This document shows positions 1 to 7,568 of a DNA stretch of 32,725 nt, piece after piece. The notes under the pieces were generated by a model that was given only the letters and a program-made list of their open reading frames with translations, ran no database searches and was not told the DNA's origin. The stretch is taken from positions 1-32,725 of the forward strand of contig NZ_JAFEUN010000052.1 in NCBI RefSeq assembly GCF_016900895.1, written 5' to 3'. The number at the start of each line of letters is the position of its first letter. The first letter of the stretch is position 1. The stretch comes from Parashewanella hymeniacidonis. Lineage in GTDB: Bacteria > Pseudomonadota > Gammaproteobacteria > Enterobacterales > Shewanellaceae. A program made the translations under genes and the position numbers.

Positions 1-121
1 CTTAAAGAAGGATGGATAGCTGTACATTACCCTTTAAAGAGGAGCTAAATGAACCGCCCTGTGCGGAGCCGCATGCAGGGTGGTGTGGGGGCTGAGGGTT
101 AGAGACCCTCGGCTACCCGAT
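1..121 (+). mobile_element. 3' end of a group II intron (domains V and VI), class C-like
   Basis: From about 51 to 83 the sequence folds as a domain V hairpin: ACCGCCCTG pairs with CAGGGTGGT, then TGCG pairs with CGCA around a GAGC tetraloop, with a two-base TG bulge on the 3' side. A CGC triad sits in the lower stem, as in class C introns (AGC in most other classes). From 87 a second GC-rich stem follows (GGG-CTGAGGG against CCCTCGG-CTA-CCC) with an unpaired A at 115, the expected branch-point A of domain VI. Counting seven bases from that A places the 3' splice end at about 121, ending in AT. The reading frame 1-48 that ends in TAA may be the last codons of the intron reverse transcriptase, but I cannot recognise it. 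The rest of the intron lies outside the window. Confidence 0.8.
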
Positions 122-140
122 TATGTGTTTGTTAATTAGG
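122..140 (-). other. probable remnant of an attC site interrupted by the group II intron
   Basis: Directly after the intron end the plus strand reads TATGTGTTTGTTAATTAGG. On the minus strand this gives AATTAACAAA, which resembles the 5' core of the intact attC at 611-709 (AACTAACAAG). The other arm of this attC would lie left of the intron, outside the window. Class C introns of the attC-inserting type target attC hairpins in the orientation opposite to the cassettes, and that is the arrangement here: intron on plus, cassettes on minus. This is inference from a short match. Confidence 0.4.
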
Positions 141-287
141 AACTACTCGAAGACCAGCAAATCCGTTTACTGACTTCGAAGAAGGTTACATTGTATCTTT
201 CCTGCATCACTGTCCTCAGTGGTATAGCTAGGTACGGAATAACCAGCCTAAGAAAAAGTATTCTCATTGACAATCTACAACAGGGGA

Positions 288-419
288 TTATTTACGACGA
301 AAGTAGGCGATGATGACAGGGCTGGTATACATAAATGTCTCTGGGGAAAGTGCATAGAATCCCAAATACATTAGTAACCCTGAAAAACTTAAAACCTCTT
401 TGATAACATCCTGCGACAA
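288..419 (-). CDS. 43-aa hydrophobic cassette protein, unknown function
   Basis: A short minus-strand ORF with a TTG start at 419 and TAA at 288-290. It is preceded by an in-frame stop and by a good ribosome binding site, AAGAGG, eight bases upstream of the TTG. The product is hydrophobic, with candidate membrane stretches at about residues 9-24 and 29-40, and ends in the basic tail YFRRK. It has the same orientation as the cassette gene at 702-1184, and lies between the intact attC (611-709) and the intron-interrupted attC (about 122-140), as expected for the ORF of one integron gene cassette. No family is recognised. The remaining bases 420-610 and 141-287 show no better ORF. Expression is inferred only from the Shine-Dalgarno match. 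Confidence 0.42.
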   Translation of the reverse strand: MSQDVIKEVLSFSGLLMYLGFYALSPETFMYTSPVIIAYFRRK

Positions 420-594
420 ATTGAACACCTCTTATTAGTAGTTGTGCCTACACTTATCTGACTTGGTGGTGACACTTAACCAAGGCCAAATATGAGCATC
501 TAAGGCTACTCATAAAAGAAGGGAATACTTTACATAAAAATCAGAGGGTTAACAAACAAATCTTTGCATTTCAGGGAAAGAGGTAAATATGTAC

Positions 595-610
595 GTGTCA
601 TAAATGACAC
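595..610. repeat. short inverted repeat next to the attC 3' core
   Basis: GTGTCATAAATGACAC gives a 7-bp stem with an AA spacer. It lies immediately outside the attC recombination core, at the start of the neighbouring cassette. It could be a dimeric protein site or an accident of the cassette junction. Confidence 0.4.
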
Positions 611-709
611 ATAACGCCCGCTTAACAGGCAAATGCTGGTTGGCTATAATCCGAAGCGCAGCGTAGGAGCCAACCAGTATTTGTCTTTGTTGAAGCGCTT
701 GTTAGTTTG
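611..709 (-). other. integron attC recombination site
   Basis: Read on the minus strand this ~99-bp site begins AACTAACAAGCGCTTCAAC (R''/L''-like) and ends CCTGTTAAGCGGGCGTTATG (L'/R'-like, with the GTTATG core). Between these is a long imperfect palindrome: AAATGCTGGTTGGCT at 631-645 pairs with AGCCAACCAGTATTT at 668-682 with only a G-T wobble, and pairing extends through AACAGGC/GTCTTTGTT. This is the single-stranded hairpin architecture bound by integron integrases. The stop codon of the adjacent gene (702-704) lies inside the R''-like core, a common feature of gene cassettes. Confidence 0.85.
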
Positions 710-1184
710 CTAACCATATACCTATTTCTTCACTTTTACTTACAACATTGTAAACATTTAAAGTTGGAGAATAGTGCAAAATAGCTTTGACAGGTCTCTC
801 TTCATTTAAGTCACCTTTTTCGCCAGTATAGATAGCTATACCTTTAAGTAGTATATCTAAATAACCATCATCATTTAAGTCAACCAAGTGGCTTTGTAAT
901 AAACCACCTTTGATATAGATTGAATCATCATGTTGATCATAAAGCTTTAGAGTTGTCCCTAGTAGGTCAATACCACCATTACCCTTAGATGTAATGGAAA
1001 ATGAATAAGATGTAGAAACCCCATTTCCGATATCTATTGATTTCGTAAGTTCATCTGATTCAACTGAACCAGCTTCTAAAGTGTTTTCAATTTCAACTGC
1101 TTCACTTTCAGTTATCAATTGAAATTCATTGCTCATAGCAATTTTAGAAAACATTAAAACAAGTATTAAGATAAAAAGTTTCAT
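702..1184 (-). CDS. secreted hypothetical protein carried by an integron gene cassette
   Basis: A 160-aa protein with an N-terminal signal peptide (hydrophobic residues 3-17, probable cleavage after about residue 18). The only recognisable piece is DLNDDGYLDIL near residues 103-113, an acidic loop like those of FG-GAP/VCBS or dockerin-type calcium-binding repeats, so an exported calcium-binding protein is possible. No enzyme motif is visible. Its TAA stop lies inside the attC core at 702-704, so gene plus attC form one cassette, transcribed leftwards. No convincing Shine-Dalgarno precedes ATG 1184. Perfect 11-bp inverted copies of TGTTAGTTTGC lie at 700-710 and 1197-1207, bracketing the gene; the right copy contains a GTTAGTT core-like sequence and may mark the upstream cassette junction. 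Function unknown. Confidence 0.7.
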   Translation of the reverse strand: MKLFILILVLMFSKIAMSNEFQLITESEAVEIENTLEAGSVESDELTKSIDIGNGVSTSYSFSITSKGNGGIDLLGTTLKLYDQHDDSIYIKGGLLQSHLVDLNDDGYLDILLKGIAIYTGEKGDLNEERPVKAILHYSPTLNVYNVVSKSEEIGIWLAN

Positions 1185-1478
1185 GAATATATCTGTGCAA
1201 ACTAACAGCTTATTAGAAGGAAAAAATCCTGCTTTTACACATCAGACCATTTCCTTTTCTATTTTTTTAATGTAACCAAAATAACATGAATAACTTCATG
1301 ATTTCAATCACTAACAGAATATCAATAAAAATACTACGTGAGTGAAAGCGGGAATTAATCCTTTTTTCCGGTGGAAATGAGGAATTTTTCAATTACTGTA
1401 TAAATAACCATGCGATTTTTTTGAATTTTAAATTAATTATGAAGTTCAAACTAATGATTTAAGCTGAGTGTTCTTTTC
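1185..1478. other. AT-rich non-coding stretch right of the cassette array
   Basis: It contains the core-like CTGTTAGTTTGC (minus strand, 1197-1208) where the last cassette seems to join the chromosome, but no second attC hairpin can be folded next to it and no integrase gene follows. Otherwise it is AT-rich sequence with no ORF, RNA gene or clear promoter that I can support. Confidence 0.5.
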
Positions 1479-1726
1479 ACCTAAAAAACTCAGTTGAACG
1501 CTAAATCATTTTTTAAACTTATGAAAGAAAATAAGGCTCTTCGTCGTTTAGTGTGGATTTAATGTTATTACCTCTTGGGTGAATTGCTCTACGCTCACAA
1601 GCTGGCCCAAATTGCCGTTATCTGCGTTAGAACATTTGCAAGTAGAATAACTACTTGCTGCACGCTCTCTGCCTTGCTAACGCTAATTTCTCTGCTTGAG
1701 AACGTACCCAACTGAGTTTTCTAGGT
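1479..1726. repeat. structured intergenic element R1 with terminal inverted repeats
   Basis: About 248 bp bounded by ACCTAAAAAACTCAGTTG (1479-1496) and its reverse complement CAACTGAGTTTTCTAGGT (1709-1726), 17 of 18 matching. Inside, AACGCTAAATC and GATTTAATGTT (about 1497-1567) form an inner stem, and GCAAGTAG/CTACTTGC forms a perfect hairpin near 1638-1660. The block around that hairpin (CTACTTGCTGCAC...GCCTTGCTAAC) matches the element at 12466-12730 in the same orientation. Its right end lies 8 bp from the stop of the lipoprotein gene at 1735. It has no coding capacity. This looks like a dispersed non-autonomous element or a structured RNA 3' module. Confidence 0.65.
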
Positions 1727-1734
1727 TGAAGCGG

Positions 1735-2547
1735 TTAAAATCGTTTCTGAAACAAATACCCTCGGTCTGTGGCTAAATCAATAACGGTTTTACGTCCAGA
1801 ATCTGTACGATATCCAAAAACAAAGACTGAACTGCCTTGACCTTCTACATAAACCAATGGCGCATCGTGAACGGCATGTTTGCAATTCATGAATTCAATA
1901 GCTCCGCGATAAAACCCATAATCGATGTCTTCAAGGCTTAATTTACCCCGTAACACACAGCCCTCAAAAACACCGTCAAAACCAGACCCTGTGATTCGGC
2001 CATTTGATGATATGGTTAAGGTAGCGTCATCTTCATTATAAGTTCCAGCCAATTCATTAAGTTCGATGAAATAATTTTGTTTTTCAAAGCGATGGCTTAT
2101 CGATTGGCCAATATCTTCAAAATCATCTTGCAGTGTGCCTGAGATGGTTCCTTGATCGTTTTGAAAGTTGACGTTAACGACAGAGCGTTCGTCGATTAAT
2201 GATTTAGGGATGTGTTCATCGTTACTGAATTGATAGGCGTTGCCACCACAGACAAATAAATCTTCAGCATTAGTTCCAATTACTGGACCTATATCGGCGG
2301 TAAAACGTTCACCAAAATCAATGATTCGAAGACCATCATTTTCGTCTACGGTGAGAATAGAGTCTGAATCTATGCCTTTGTATATGCCATTGTGATCACG
2401 TAAGCGTCGATTATCATATCGATACATATCTTCATCAGAGCATTGGCTAGCAGGGCGATTATTATTGTTAGATAGGTTATGAGTATCCTCACTGCAACCC
2501 AAAAGTGCAAAAGCCATTAATGTCGACAAAGTCCATGTCCGTTTCAT
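1735..2547 (-). CDS. hypothetical lipoprotein
   Basis: A 270-aa product. The start at 2547 is chosen over an upstream extension because it has a Shine-Dalgarno (CGGAG, five bases before the ATG) and begins a classic lipoprotein signal: MKRTW, a hydrophobic core, then the lipobox LLGC with the acylated Cys near residue 18, followed by an Asn-rich linker. The mature part is acidic and appears rich in beta strands; the repeated LTVDENDGLR and LTISSNGRITG-like strands suggest beta-sandwich folds. There is no catalytic motif I can name. It lies downstream of, and in the same direction as, the nrdA-nrdB-ferredoxin operon, separated from it by 169 bp, so it probably has its own promoter. Structured element R1 starts 8 bp after its stop and may act on its 3' end. 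Function unknown. Confidence 0.75.
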   Translation of the reverse strand: MKRTWTLSTLMAFALLGCSEDTHNLSNNNNRPASQCSDEDMYRYDNRRLRDHNGIYKGIDSDSILTVDENDGLRIIDFGERFTADIGPVIGTNAEDLFVCGGNAYQFSNDEHIPKSLIDERSVVNVNFQNDQGTISGTLQDDFEDIGQSISHRFEKQNYFIELNELAGTYNEDDATLTISSNGRITGSGFDGVFEGCVLRGKLSLEDIDYGFYRGAIEFMNCKHAVHDAPLVYVEGQGSSVFVFGYRTDSGRKTVIDLATDRGYLFQKRF

Positions 2548-2716
2548 CTTTACTCCGCAGTAGTATAAAAACTCTAAATTTGATGGGGTTAGGTTAACAA
2601 TGATTAAAAAATAAGACAATTGAAATGGCGGAGCATTTGATGGAAAAATTTGGGAGTAACGTAAAATTAAAAAGGCAGTCATTCTTTGAGTAAGATTGAC
2701 TTCCTTTATTAAAATT

Positions 2717-3037
2717 TTAATCTGCTTTTTTACTCGATTCTTCTAAACGGCCATGAGGAATGTCTAGATCTAAGTCAGATTGAGGTTTGCAGCAGCAGGG
2801 GAGGCATTCGCCTTCTTCTAAACTGGCGAGAGGTTCATGAATATAAGAAACCTCTCCGCTGTTTATTTTGGTTTTACAAGCACCGCAAAATCCACTGCGG
2901 CACTCAGAAAACACATCTACTGCTTTTGATTCAAGCGCATTGAGTAAGGTCGTTTGTTCATTAAAAAGTAGAACCGGTTGACCTTGTAAACTGACAATGG
3001 GCGCTTTTTTATAAATCAAAGTCTTCGAACTCACTTT
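2717..3037 (-). CDS. yfaE: [2Fe-2S] ferredoxin, YfaE-like, partner of NrdB
   Basis: A plant-type ferredoxin with the cluster pattern C-x4-C-x2-C (CRSGFCGAC) and a distal Cys in CLPCCC, very like E. coli YfaE, which reduces the diiron site and helps maintain the tyrosyl radical of NrdB. It follows nrdB, as in E. coli, and is the third gene of the nrdAB operon. The start is uncertain. ATG 3037 (106 aa, overlapping the end of nrdB by 29 bp) is chosen. TTG 3019 is an alternative that would shorten the N-terminus, and neither has a strong Shine-Dalgarno. The extension to 3115 would only read through nrdB. A C-terminal tail of about 15 residues beyond the E. coli length is visible. The overlap suggests translational coupling. 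Confidence 0.85.
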   Translation of the reverse strand, partial: KVSSKTLIYKKAPIVSLQGQPVLLFNEQTTLLNALESKAVDVFSECRSGFCGACKTKINSGEVSYIHEPLASLEEGECLPCCCKPQSDLDLDIPHGRLEESSKKAD

Positions 3038-4139
3038 CATCAATTGATGAATCGATCTGGCCAACGAGATAAGAAGATACTTCAACTTCTTGTGGTGCAA
3101 CTTGAACTGCATCACTTTCTAACCAGTTTTTCATCCATGGAAGCGGGTTAGACGTTTGCTCATAAGGTTGATCAAGGTTTACCGCTTTCATGCGTTGGTT
3201 AGTGATGTATTCAACATACTGGCAAAGAATTTCTTTGTTCATACCAATCATTGAACCATCTTTAAAGAGGTATTCAGCCCATTCTTTTTCTTGCTCAGCT
3301 GCTTTAAAAAATAAATCGTAAGCTTCTTGTTCACATTCTTTTGCAATCTCCGCCATTTCTGGATCTTCTTTCTCAGATTGCATAATGGTGAGAATGTGTT
3401 GTGTACTGTTAAGGTGCAAAGCTTCATCACGTGCAATCAGACGGATAATTTTCGCATTACCTTCCATAAGCTTGCGTTCAGCAAACGCAAATGAGCAAGC
3501 AAAACTCACATAGAAGCGGATTGCTTCAAGTGCATTGACGGACATCATACAAAGGTAAAGTGCTTTCTTGAGTTGTCGCAAGCTGACTGAAACATCTTCG
3601 CCGTCGATACGATGTGTGCCTTCACCGAACAATTCATAAACTTGAGTCAGTTTAATTAAATGATCGTAGTAGGCCGAAATATCGGTCGCACGTTTTAAGA
3701 TTTCTTGGTTAACAACGATATCATCAAAAACTAATGAAGGGTCATTAACAATATTACGAATAATATGTGTATATGAACGACTGTGAATGGTTTCTGAGAA
3801 AGACCATGTTTCAATCCAAGTTTCTAACTCAGGAATCGATACAAGAGGCAAAAACGCCACGTTTGGTGAACGACCTTGAATAGAATCGAGTAGAGTTTGA
3901 TATTTTAAATTTGAAATGAAAATGTGTTTTTCATGATCAGGCAGGGCTGTGTAATCAATTTTGTCTTTACTTACGTCAACTTCTTCAGGACGCCAGAAAA
4001 AAGATAACTGCTTTTCAATTAGCTTTTCAAAAACTTCATATTTTTGTTGGTCGTAACGGGCAACGTTTACAGGTTGTCCAAAGAACATTGGTTCTTTTGT
4101 TGCATCGTTAGGTGTTTGACAAAAAGTACTATAGGTCAT
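3009..4139 (-). CDS. nrdB: class Ia ribonucleoside-diphosphate reductase, beta subunit
   Basis: A 376-aa protein, the same length as E. coli NrdB when started at ATG 4139 (an upstream TTG would add eight residues that the family lacks). It houses the diiron-tyrosyl radical cofactor that starts ribonucleotide reduction in NrdA. Visible ligands are D85, E116, H119 and the radical Tyr Y123 ([10 protein letters not shown]), with the later E-x2-H pair in RDEALHL. The C-terminal [12 protein letters not shown]-like segment, through which the beta subunit docks on alpha, is conserved. It lies downstream of nrdA (92 bp gap with three tandem hairpins) and overlaps the ferredoxin gene. Confidence 0.97.
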   Translation of the reverse strand: MTYSTFCQTPNDATKEPMFFGQPVNVARYDQQKYEVFEKLIEKQLSFFWRPEEVDVSKDKIDYTALPDHEKHIFISNLKYQTLLDSIQGRSPNVAFLPLVSIPELETWIETWSFSETIHSRSYTHIIRNIVNDPSLVFDDIVVNQEILKRATDISAYYDHLIKLTQVYELFGEGTHRIDGEDVSVSLRQLKKALYLCMMSVNALEAIRFYVSFACSFAFAERKLMEGNAKIIRLIARDEALHLNSTQHILTIMQSEKEDPEMAEIAKECEQEAYDLFFKAAEQEKEWAEYLFKDGSMIGMNKEILCQYVEYITNQRMKAVNLDQPYEQTSNPLPWMKNWLESDAVQVAPQEVEVSSYLVGQIDSSIDESEFEDFDL

Positions 4140-4155
4140 GAGTTCTGTTTCCAAG

Positions 4156-4221
4156 CGGGACAAGCCCGATTTTTAAACTAATTTGGTAAATTAGGGATTA
4201 CCCAAACTACTTGGGTAATCC
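4156..4221 (-). other. three tandem hairpins between nrdA and nrdB
   Basis: Three inverted repeats follow one another in the 92-bp spacer: GGATTACCCAA/TTGGGTAATCC (4195-4205 and 4211-4221, perfect 11 bp, ACTAC loop), CTAATTT-GGT-AAATTAG (4178-4194, perfect 7 bp) and CGGG-ACAAG-CCCG (4156-4168). None is followed by a clean U-run on the minus strand, so they look more like mRNA processing or stability structures than terminators. The last one ends about 17 bases before the nrdB start. Confidence 0.6.
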
Positions 4222-4231
4222 AATATAAGAA

Positions 4232-6520
4232 TTAGATCTTACATGCACCGCCAGCGCAGCCGTCATCTTCTTCTTCAACGCTGGTAATATCATCAAGCTG
4301 ATCCGATGCTCCATCTCGGGTGTTATGATAATACAACGTTTTGACACCTAATTTGTATGCGGTCAATAAATCCTTTAATAACGCTTGCATAGGTACTTTA
4401 CGATCTGCAAATTTCGCTGGATCATAGTTTGTGTTTGAAGAAATCGCTTGGTCGACAAACTTTTGCATAATACCAACAAGCTGCAAGTAACCTTCGTTGT
4501 TAGGCATTTGCCATAACAATTCATACTTGTCTTTTAGTTCATCAAAATCTGGTACTACTTGTTTTAACTGACCATCTTTACTGGCCTTTACACTGATCAA
4601 GCCGCGTGGAGGCTCGATACCATTTGTTGCGTTAGAGATCTGCGATGAAGTCTCTGAAGGCATTAATGCTGAAAGTGTTGAGTTACGTAGACCGTGTGTT
4701 TGAATTTCGGTACGTAATGTTTCCCAATCTAAATGCAGCTCTTCAGAACATACTTTGTCTAAATCACGCTTGTAAGTATCAATCGGAAGAATACCCTTTG
4801 AATAGGTTGTCTCATTAAATAATGGACAAGCTCCGTATTCTTTTGCCAAGTTCATTGACGCTTTCAATAGGTAGAATTGAATCGCTTCAAATGTCTTATG
4901 CGTGAGGTTATTTGCACTGCCGTCTGAGTATTTCATGTTGTTCTTTGCAAGATAATTTGCAAAGTTAATCACACCAATACCTAACGTACGACGGTTCATT
5001 GAAGCCAATTCTGCAGACTTAATTGGGTAATCTTGATAATCAAGTAGGTTATCCAGTGCGCGTACTGCTAAGTCAGATAACTCTTCAATTTCAGATAAGT
5101 CATCAATTGCACCTAAGTTAAGTGCAGAAAGCGTACAAAGTGCAATCTCACCATTTGGATCATCAATATTGCTTAAAGGCTTAGTTGGTAGCGCAATCTC
5201 AAGACATAAGTTGGATTGACGTACCGGAGCAACTTTAGAGTCAAATGGACTGTGTGTATTACAGTGATCTACGTTTTGAATGTAAATACGGCCTGTTGAC
5301 GCACGCTCTTGCATTAGAAGAGAGAATAACTCTGAAGCTTTAATGGTCTGACGACGAATGCTTGTGTCTGCTTCATACTTTGTATAAAGACGTTCAAATT
5401 CATCTTGATCTTCAAAGAATGCATCGTATAAACCCGGTACGTCAGAAGGACTAAACAATGAAATGTTTTGCTTTTTAATCAAACGAGAGTACATGGTTTT
5501 GTTGATTTGAACGCCGTAATCTAGGTGACGAATACGGTTATCTTCAACGCCACGGTTGTTCTTAAGAACAAGCAATGACTCAACTTCTAGGTGCCAGATT
5601 GGGTAGAATAGGGTAGCGGCACCACCACGAACTCCACCTTGTGAGCAAGACTTAACGGCAGTCTGGAAGTGCTTGTAGAATGGAATACAACCAGTGTGAA
5701 ATGCTTCACCACCACGGATTGGGCTACCAAGCGCACGGATACGACCCGCATTAATACCAATACCAGCACGTTGGCTCACATATTTAACGATTGCCGAAGA
5801 AGTTGCATTGATTGAATCTAGGCTATCATCACATTCGATCAGTACACATGAGCTGAACTGACGAGTAGGTGTACGTACACCAGCCATGATTGGTGTTGGT
5901 AATGAAATTTTGAATTGTGATGCCGCATCATAGAAACGCTTGATGAAATCAAGACGCGTATCTTTTGGATAGCGTGAGAATAAGCAAGCAGCTACGAGTA
6001 TGTATAGGAACTGAGCGCTTTCATAAATTTCGTTAGATACTCGGTTTTGAACCAGATATTTCCCTTCTAATTGCTTAACGGCTGCATAAGAGAAGTTCAT
6101 ATCACGCCAATGATCGATATAGCTGCCCATCTCATCTATCTCTTCACGAGTATAGTCTTCTAAAATGTGCTTATCGTACTTACCTAAGTCAACCAGACGA
6201 GTAATTTGGTCATATAATTTTGGTGGCTCAAATTGACCAAATGCTTTTTTACGCAAATGGAAAATTGCTAAACGAGCAGCTAAAAATTGGTAATCAGGCG
6301 TTTGCGGAGAGATTAAATCTGCCGCTGCCTTGATGATAGTCTCATGAATTGCTTCTGTAGGAATACCATCAAAAAACTGGAGATGAGAACGAAGTTCTAC
6401 TTCAGAAACTGATACATTGTTCAACCCTTCGGCTGCCCACGTAATTACGCGGTGGATCTTATCGAGATCGATCCTTTCTCTCTCACCACTTCGTTTAGTT
6501 ACTGTTAAATTGCTGTTCAT
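4232..6520 (-). CDS. nrdA: class Ia ribonucleoside-diphosphate reductase, alpha subunit
   Basis: A 762-aa protein (E. coli: 761). Reduces NDPs to dNDPs in the cytoplasm with NrdB. The N-terminal ATP-cone (about residues 5-95, VTKRSGERERIDLDKI) is the allosteric activity site. The catalytic barrel shows FSSCVLIECDD (first redox Cys) and NLCLEI (thiyl Cys and Glu). The C-terminal tail DDGCAGGACKI carries the shuttle cysteines C755 and C760 that pass electrons from thioredoxin or glutaredoxin. It is the first gene of the operon nrdA-nrdB-ferredoxin. The 382-bp upstream region holds NrdR boxes and a DnaA box. Confidence 0.98.
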   Translation of the reverse strand: MNSNLTVTKRSGERERIDLDKIHRVITWAAEGLNNVSVSEVELRSHLQFFDGIPTEAIHETIIKAAADLISPQTPDYQFLAARLAIFHLRKKAFGQFEPPKLYDQITRLVDLGKYDKHILEDYTREEIDEMGSYIDHWRDMNFSYAAVKQLEGKYLVQNRVSNEIYESAQFLYILVAACLFSRYPKDTRLDFIKRFYDAASQFKISLPTPIMAGVRTPTRQFSSCVLIECDDSLDSINATSSAIVKYVSQRAGIGINAGRIRALGSPIRGGEAFHTGCIPFYKHFQTAVKSCSQGGVRGGAATLFYPIWHLEVESLLVLKNNRGVEDNRIRHLDYGVQINKTMYSRLIKKQNISLFSPSDVPGLYDAFFEDQDEFERLYTKYEADTSIRRQTIKASELFSLLMQERASTGRIYIQNVDHCNTHSPFDSKVAPVRQSNLCLEIALPTKPLSNIDDPNGEIALCTLSALNLGAIDDLSEIEELSDLAVRALDNLLDYQDYPIKSAELASMNRRTLGIGVINFANYLAKNNMKYSDGSANNLTHKTFEAIQFYLLKASMNLAKEYGACPLFNETTYSKGILPIDTYKRDLDKVCSEELHLDWETLRTEIQTHGLRNSTLSALMPSETSSQISNATNGIEPPRGLISVKASKDGQLKQVVPDFDELKDKYELLWQMPNNEGYLQLVGIMQKFVDQAISSNTNYDPAKFADRKVPMQALLKDLLTAYKLGVKTLYYHNTRDGASDQLDDITSVEEEDDGCAGGACKI

Positions 6521-6671
6521 TTAAGATGTGCCTTGGTTCGTATATCTATCAGCAAGACTGCTGGGTGCCCATGTAAATCTTTCAAGCTGCAATACCATTG
6601 GCGAGTTAAGGCAATATGCGGGATTTGGCGTTTTTTACAACCACAACTCTAGGTGCTCGATTAAGTCTACT

Positions 6672-6718
6672 ACACAAGATATAGTGTTTATGTTTTCATT
6701 AGATACAAGATAGTGAGG
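6672..6718 (-). promoter_or_regulatory. NrdR box pair over the nrdA promoter
   Basis: ACACAAGATATAGTGT (6672-6687) fits the NrdR consensus ACACWATATATWGTGT closely. About 31 bp away (three helical turns), ATACAAGATAGTG (6703-6715) keeps the first half-site and has a degenerate second half; pairs at this spacing are typical of NrdR-controlled promoters. On the minus strand, TTGTAT (6703-6708) and a TATA-like stretch inside box 1 could serve as -35 and -10, so binding would cover the promoter. Confidence 0.8.
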
Positions 6719-6757
6719 TTTGACTCATTTTGCAAGTAGTATATGTTGGGGTTATCT

Positions 6758-6766
6758 TGTGGATAA
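6758..6766 (-). promoter_or_regulatory. DnaA box upstream of nrdA
   Basis: A perfect TTATCCACA on the minus strand, embedded in the inverted repeat GTTATC-TTGTG-GATAAC (6751-6767). It lies about 40 bp upstream of the NrdR boxes in the 382-bp nrdA leader. DnaA control of nrdAB is established in E. coli. The rest of the leader (6767-6902) has only AT-rich sequence; a plus-strand ORF at 6528-6713 overlaps these sites and is not credible. Confidence 0.7.
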
Positions 6767-6902
6767 CTTGAGTGTAATTCTTACAGTTAGTAACGGCTAA
6801 CCCCAGACCTTTTCCCAGTAAAACGCTGCAATACTATCGTCGATAATTTACGCTAAAAAAATAGATTTTTTAATAAGTTAAAATTTTGTTAAACACAAAG
6901 TT

Positions 6903-7568
6903 TTAGTTTTTAAACAATGGTAAAAGATCAAGGGGATCTTTGATCGAAAGATCGGCATTCCAACTCTCAGGGGTGTCTTTTTCACCAATATATCCCCATT
7001 CAACAAGCACCGAGATCATACCCGAATTATTCGCTGCATCAATGTCTCTTTGAGCATCACCTAGGTATAAAATATTGTCAGGTTTACATTCAAGTTGTTG
7101 TGCAGCTAAAAGCATGGGAGCAAGCTCAGGTTTCTGAACTTTTGTACTGTCACCAGATACAATACATTTTAGTTTATGAGTTAAATTCAGTTTGTTGGTC
7201 AGCGTGCGAGTAAATCTTGCGGGCTTGTTCGTTACAATACCAAAAGGGATATCAATAGATGTGAGTAATTCTAAAAATTTATCTAAGTTTTTAAATAGTC
7301 TGCCTTTATCACCATTAACCTGTTGATAATGACTTAGCATGCTCAAACGCACATCAAAATGAACACTCTCTGTTTGATCTGGCAACGCTGTTTGTACCAT
7401 GACTAGACTGCCATGAGAAGCAGCGGGTCTCAACTTGGTCTCATCACAAGGTGTAAAGCCATGTTCCTGTAAACTCAGGTTTAATGCATGAACTAAATCA
7501 AGCGCGGTATCAACAAGAGTACCGTCTAAATCGAACAGTATTCCGGCTATTTTTGTGTTGGTATTCAT
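6903..7568 (-). CDS. HAD-superfamily phosphatase (Gph/MupP-like)
   Basis: A 221-aa hydrolase with all HAD motifs: DLDGTLVDT (nucleophile D13 and acid/base D15), the VTNKP motif II Thr, a Lys in VQKPELAP, and the LGDAQRD Mg-binding motif. A cap domain lies between motifs I and II. The family includes phosphoglycolate phosphatase, and in pseudomonads the homolog next to ubiG is MupP (N-acetylmuramate 6-phosphate phosphatase), so the substrate is not settled. ATG 7568 is chosen because it overlaps the ubiG stop (ATGA), which indicates translational coupling; the longer form lacks this logic. It occupies the place that yfaL has in E. coli between ubiG and nrdA. Confidence 0.87.
   Translation of the reverse strand: MNTNTKIAGILFDLDGTLVDTALDLVHALNLSLQEHGFTPCDETKLRPAASHGSLVMVQTALPDQTESVHFDVRLSMLSHYQQVNGDKGRLFKNLDKFLELLTSIDIPFGIVTNKPARFTRTLTNKLNLTHKLKCIVSGDSTKVQKPELAPMLLAAQQLECKPDNILYLGDAQRDIDAANNSGMISVLVEWGYIGEKDTPESWNADLSIKDPLDLLPLFKN

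Noticed and set aside
1-48. Open frame at the left edge as the end of an intron reverse transcriptase
   Set aside because: The position just before domain V is right, but the 15 residues do not match anything I can recognise, so it is not listed as a gene.
1208-1340. Second attC upstream of the cassette gene
   Set aside because: A core-like GTTAGTT exists at about 1200 on the minus strand, but no complementary core or hairpin lies within 130 bp.
2548-2682. 45-residue N-terminal extension of the lipoprotein
   Set aside because: The internal ATG at 2547 has a Shine-Dalgarno and begins a proper lipoprotein signal peptide.
6528-6713. 61-codon plus-strand ORF in the nrdA upstream region
   Set aside because: It overlaps the NrdR-box region, lacks any recognisable domain and runs against the promoter; regulatory sequence explains the region better.
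6840-6902. Terminator after the HAD phosphatase gene
   Set aside because: Only an A/T-only stem (AAAAAAT/ATTTTTT) is present; too weak to call.
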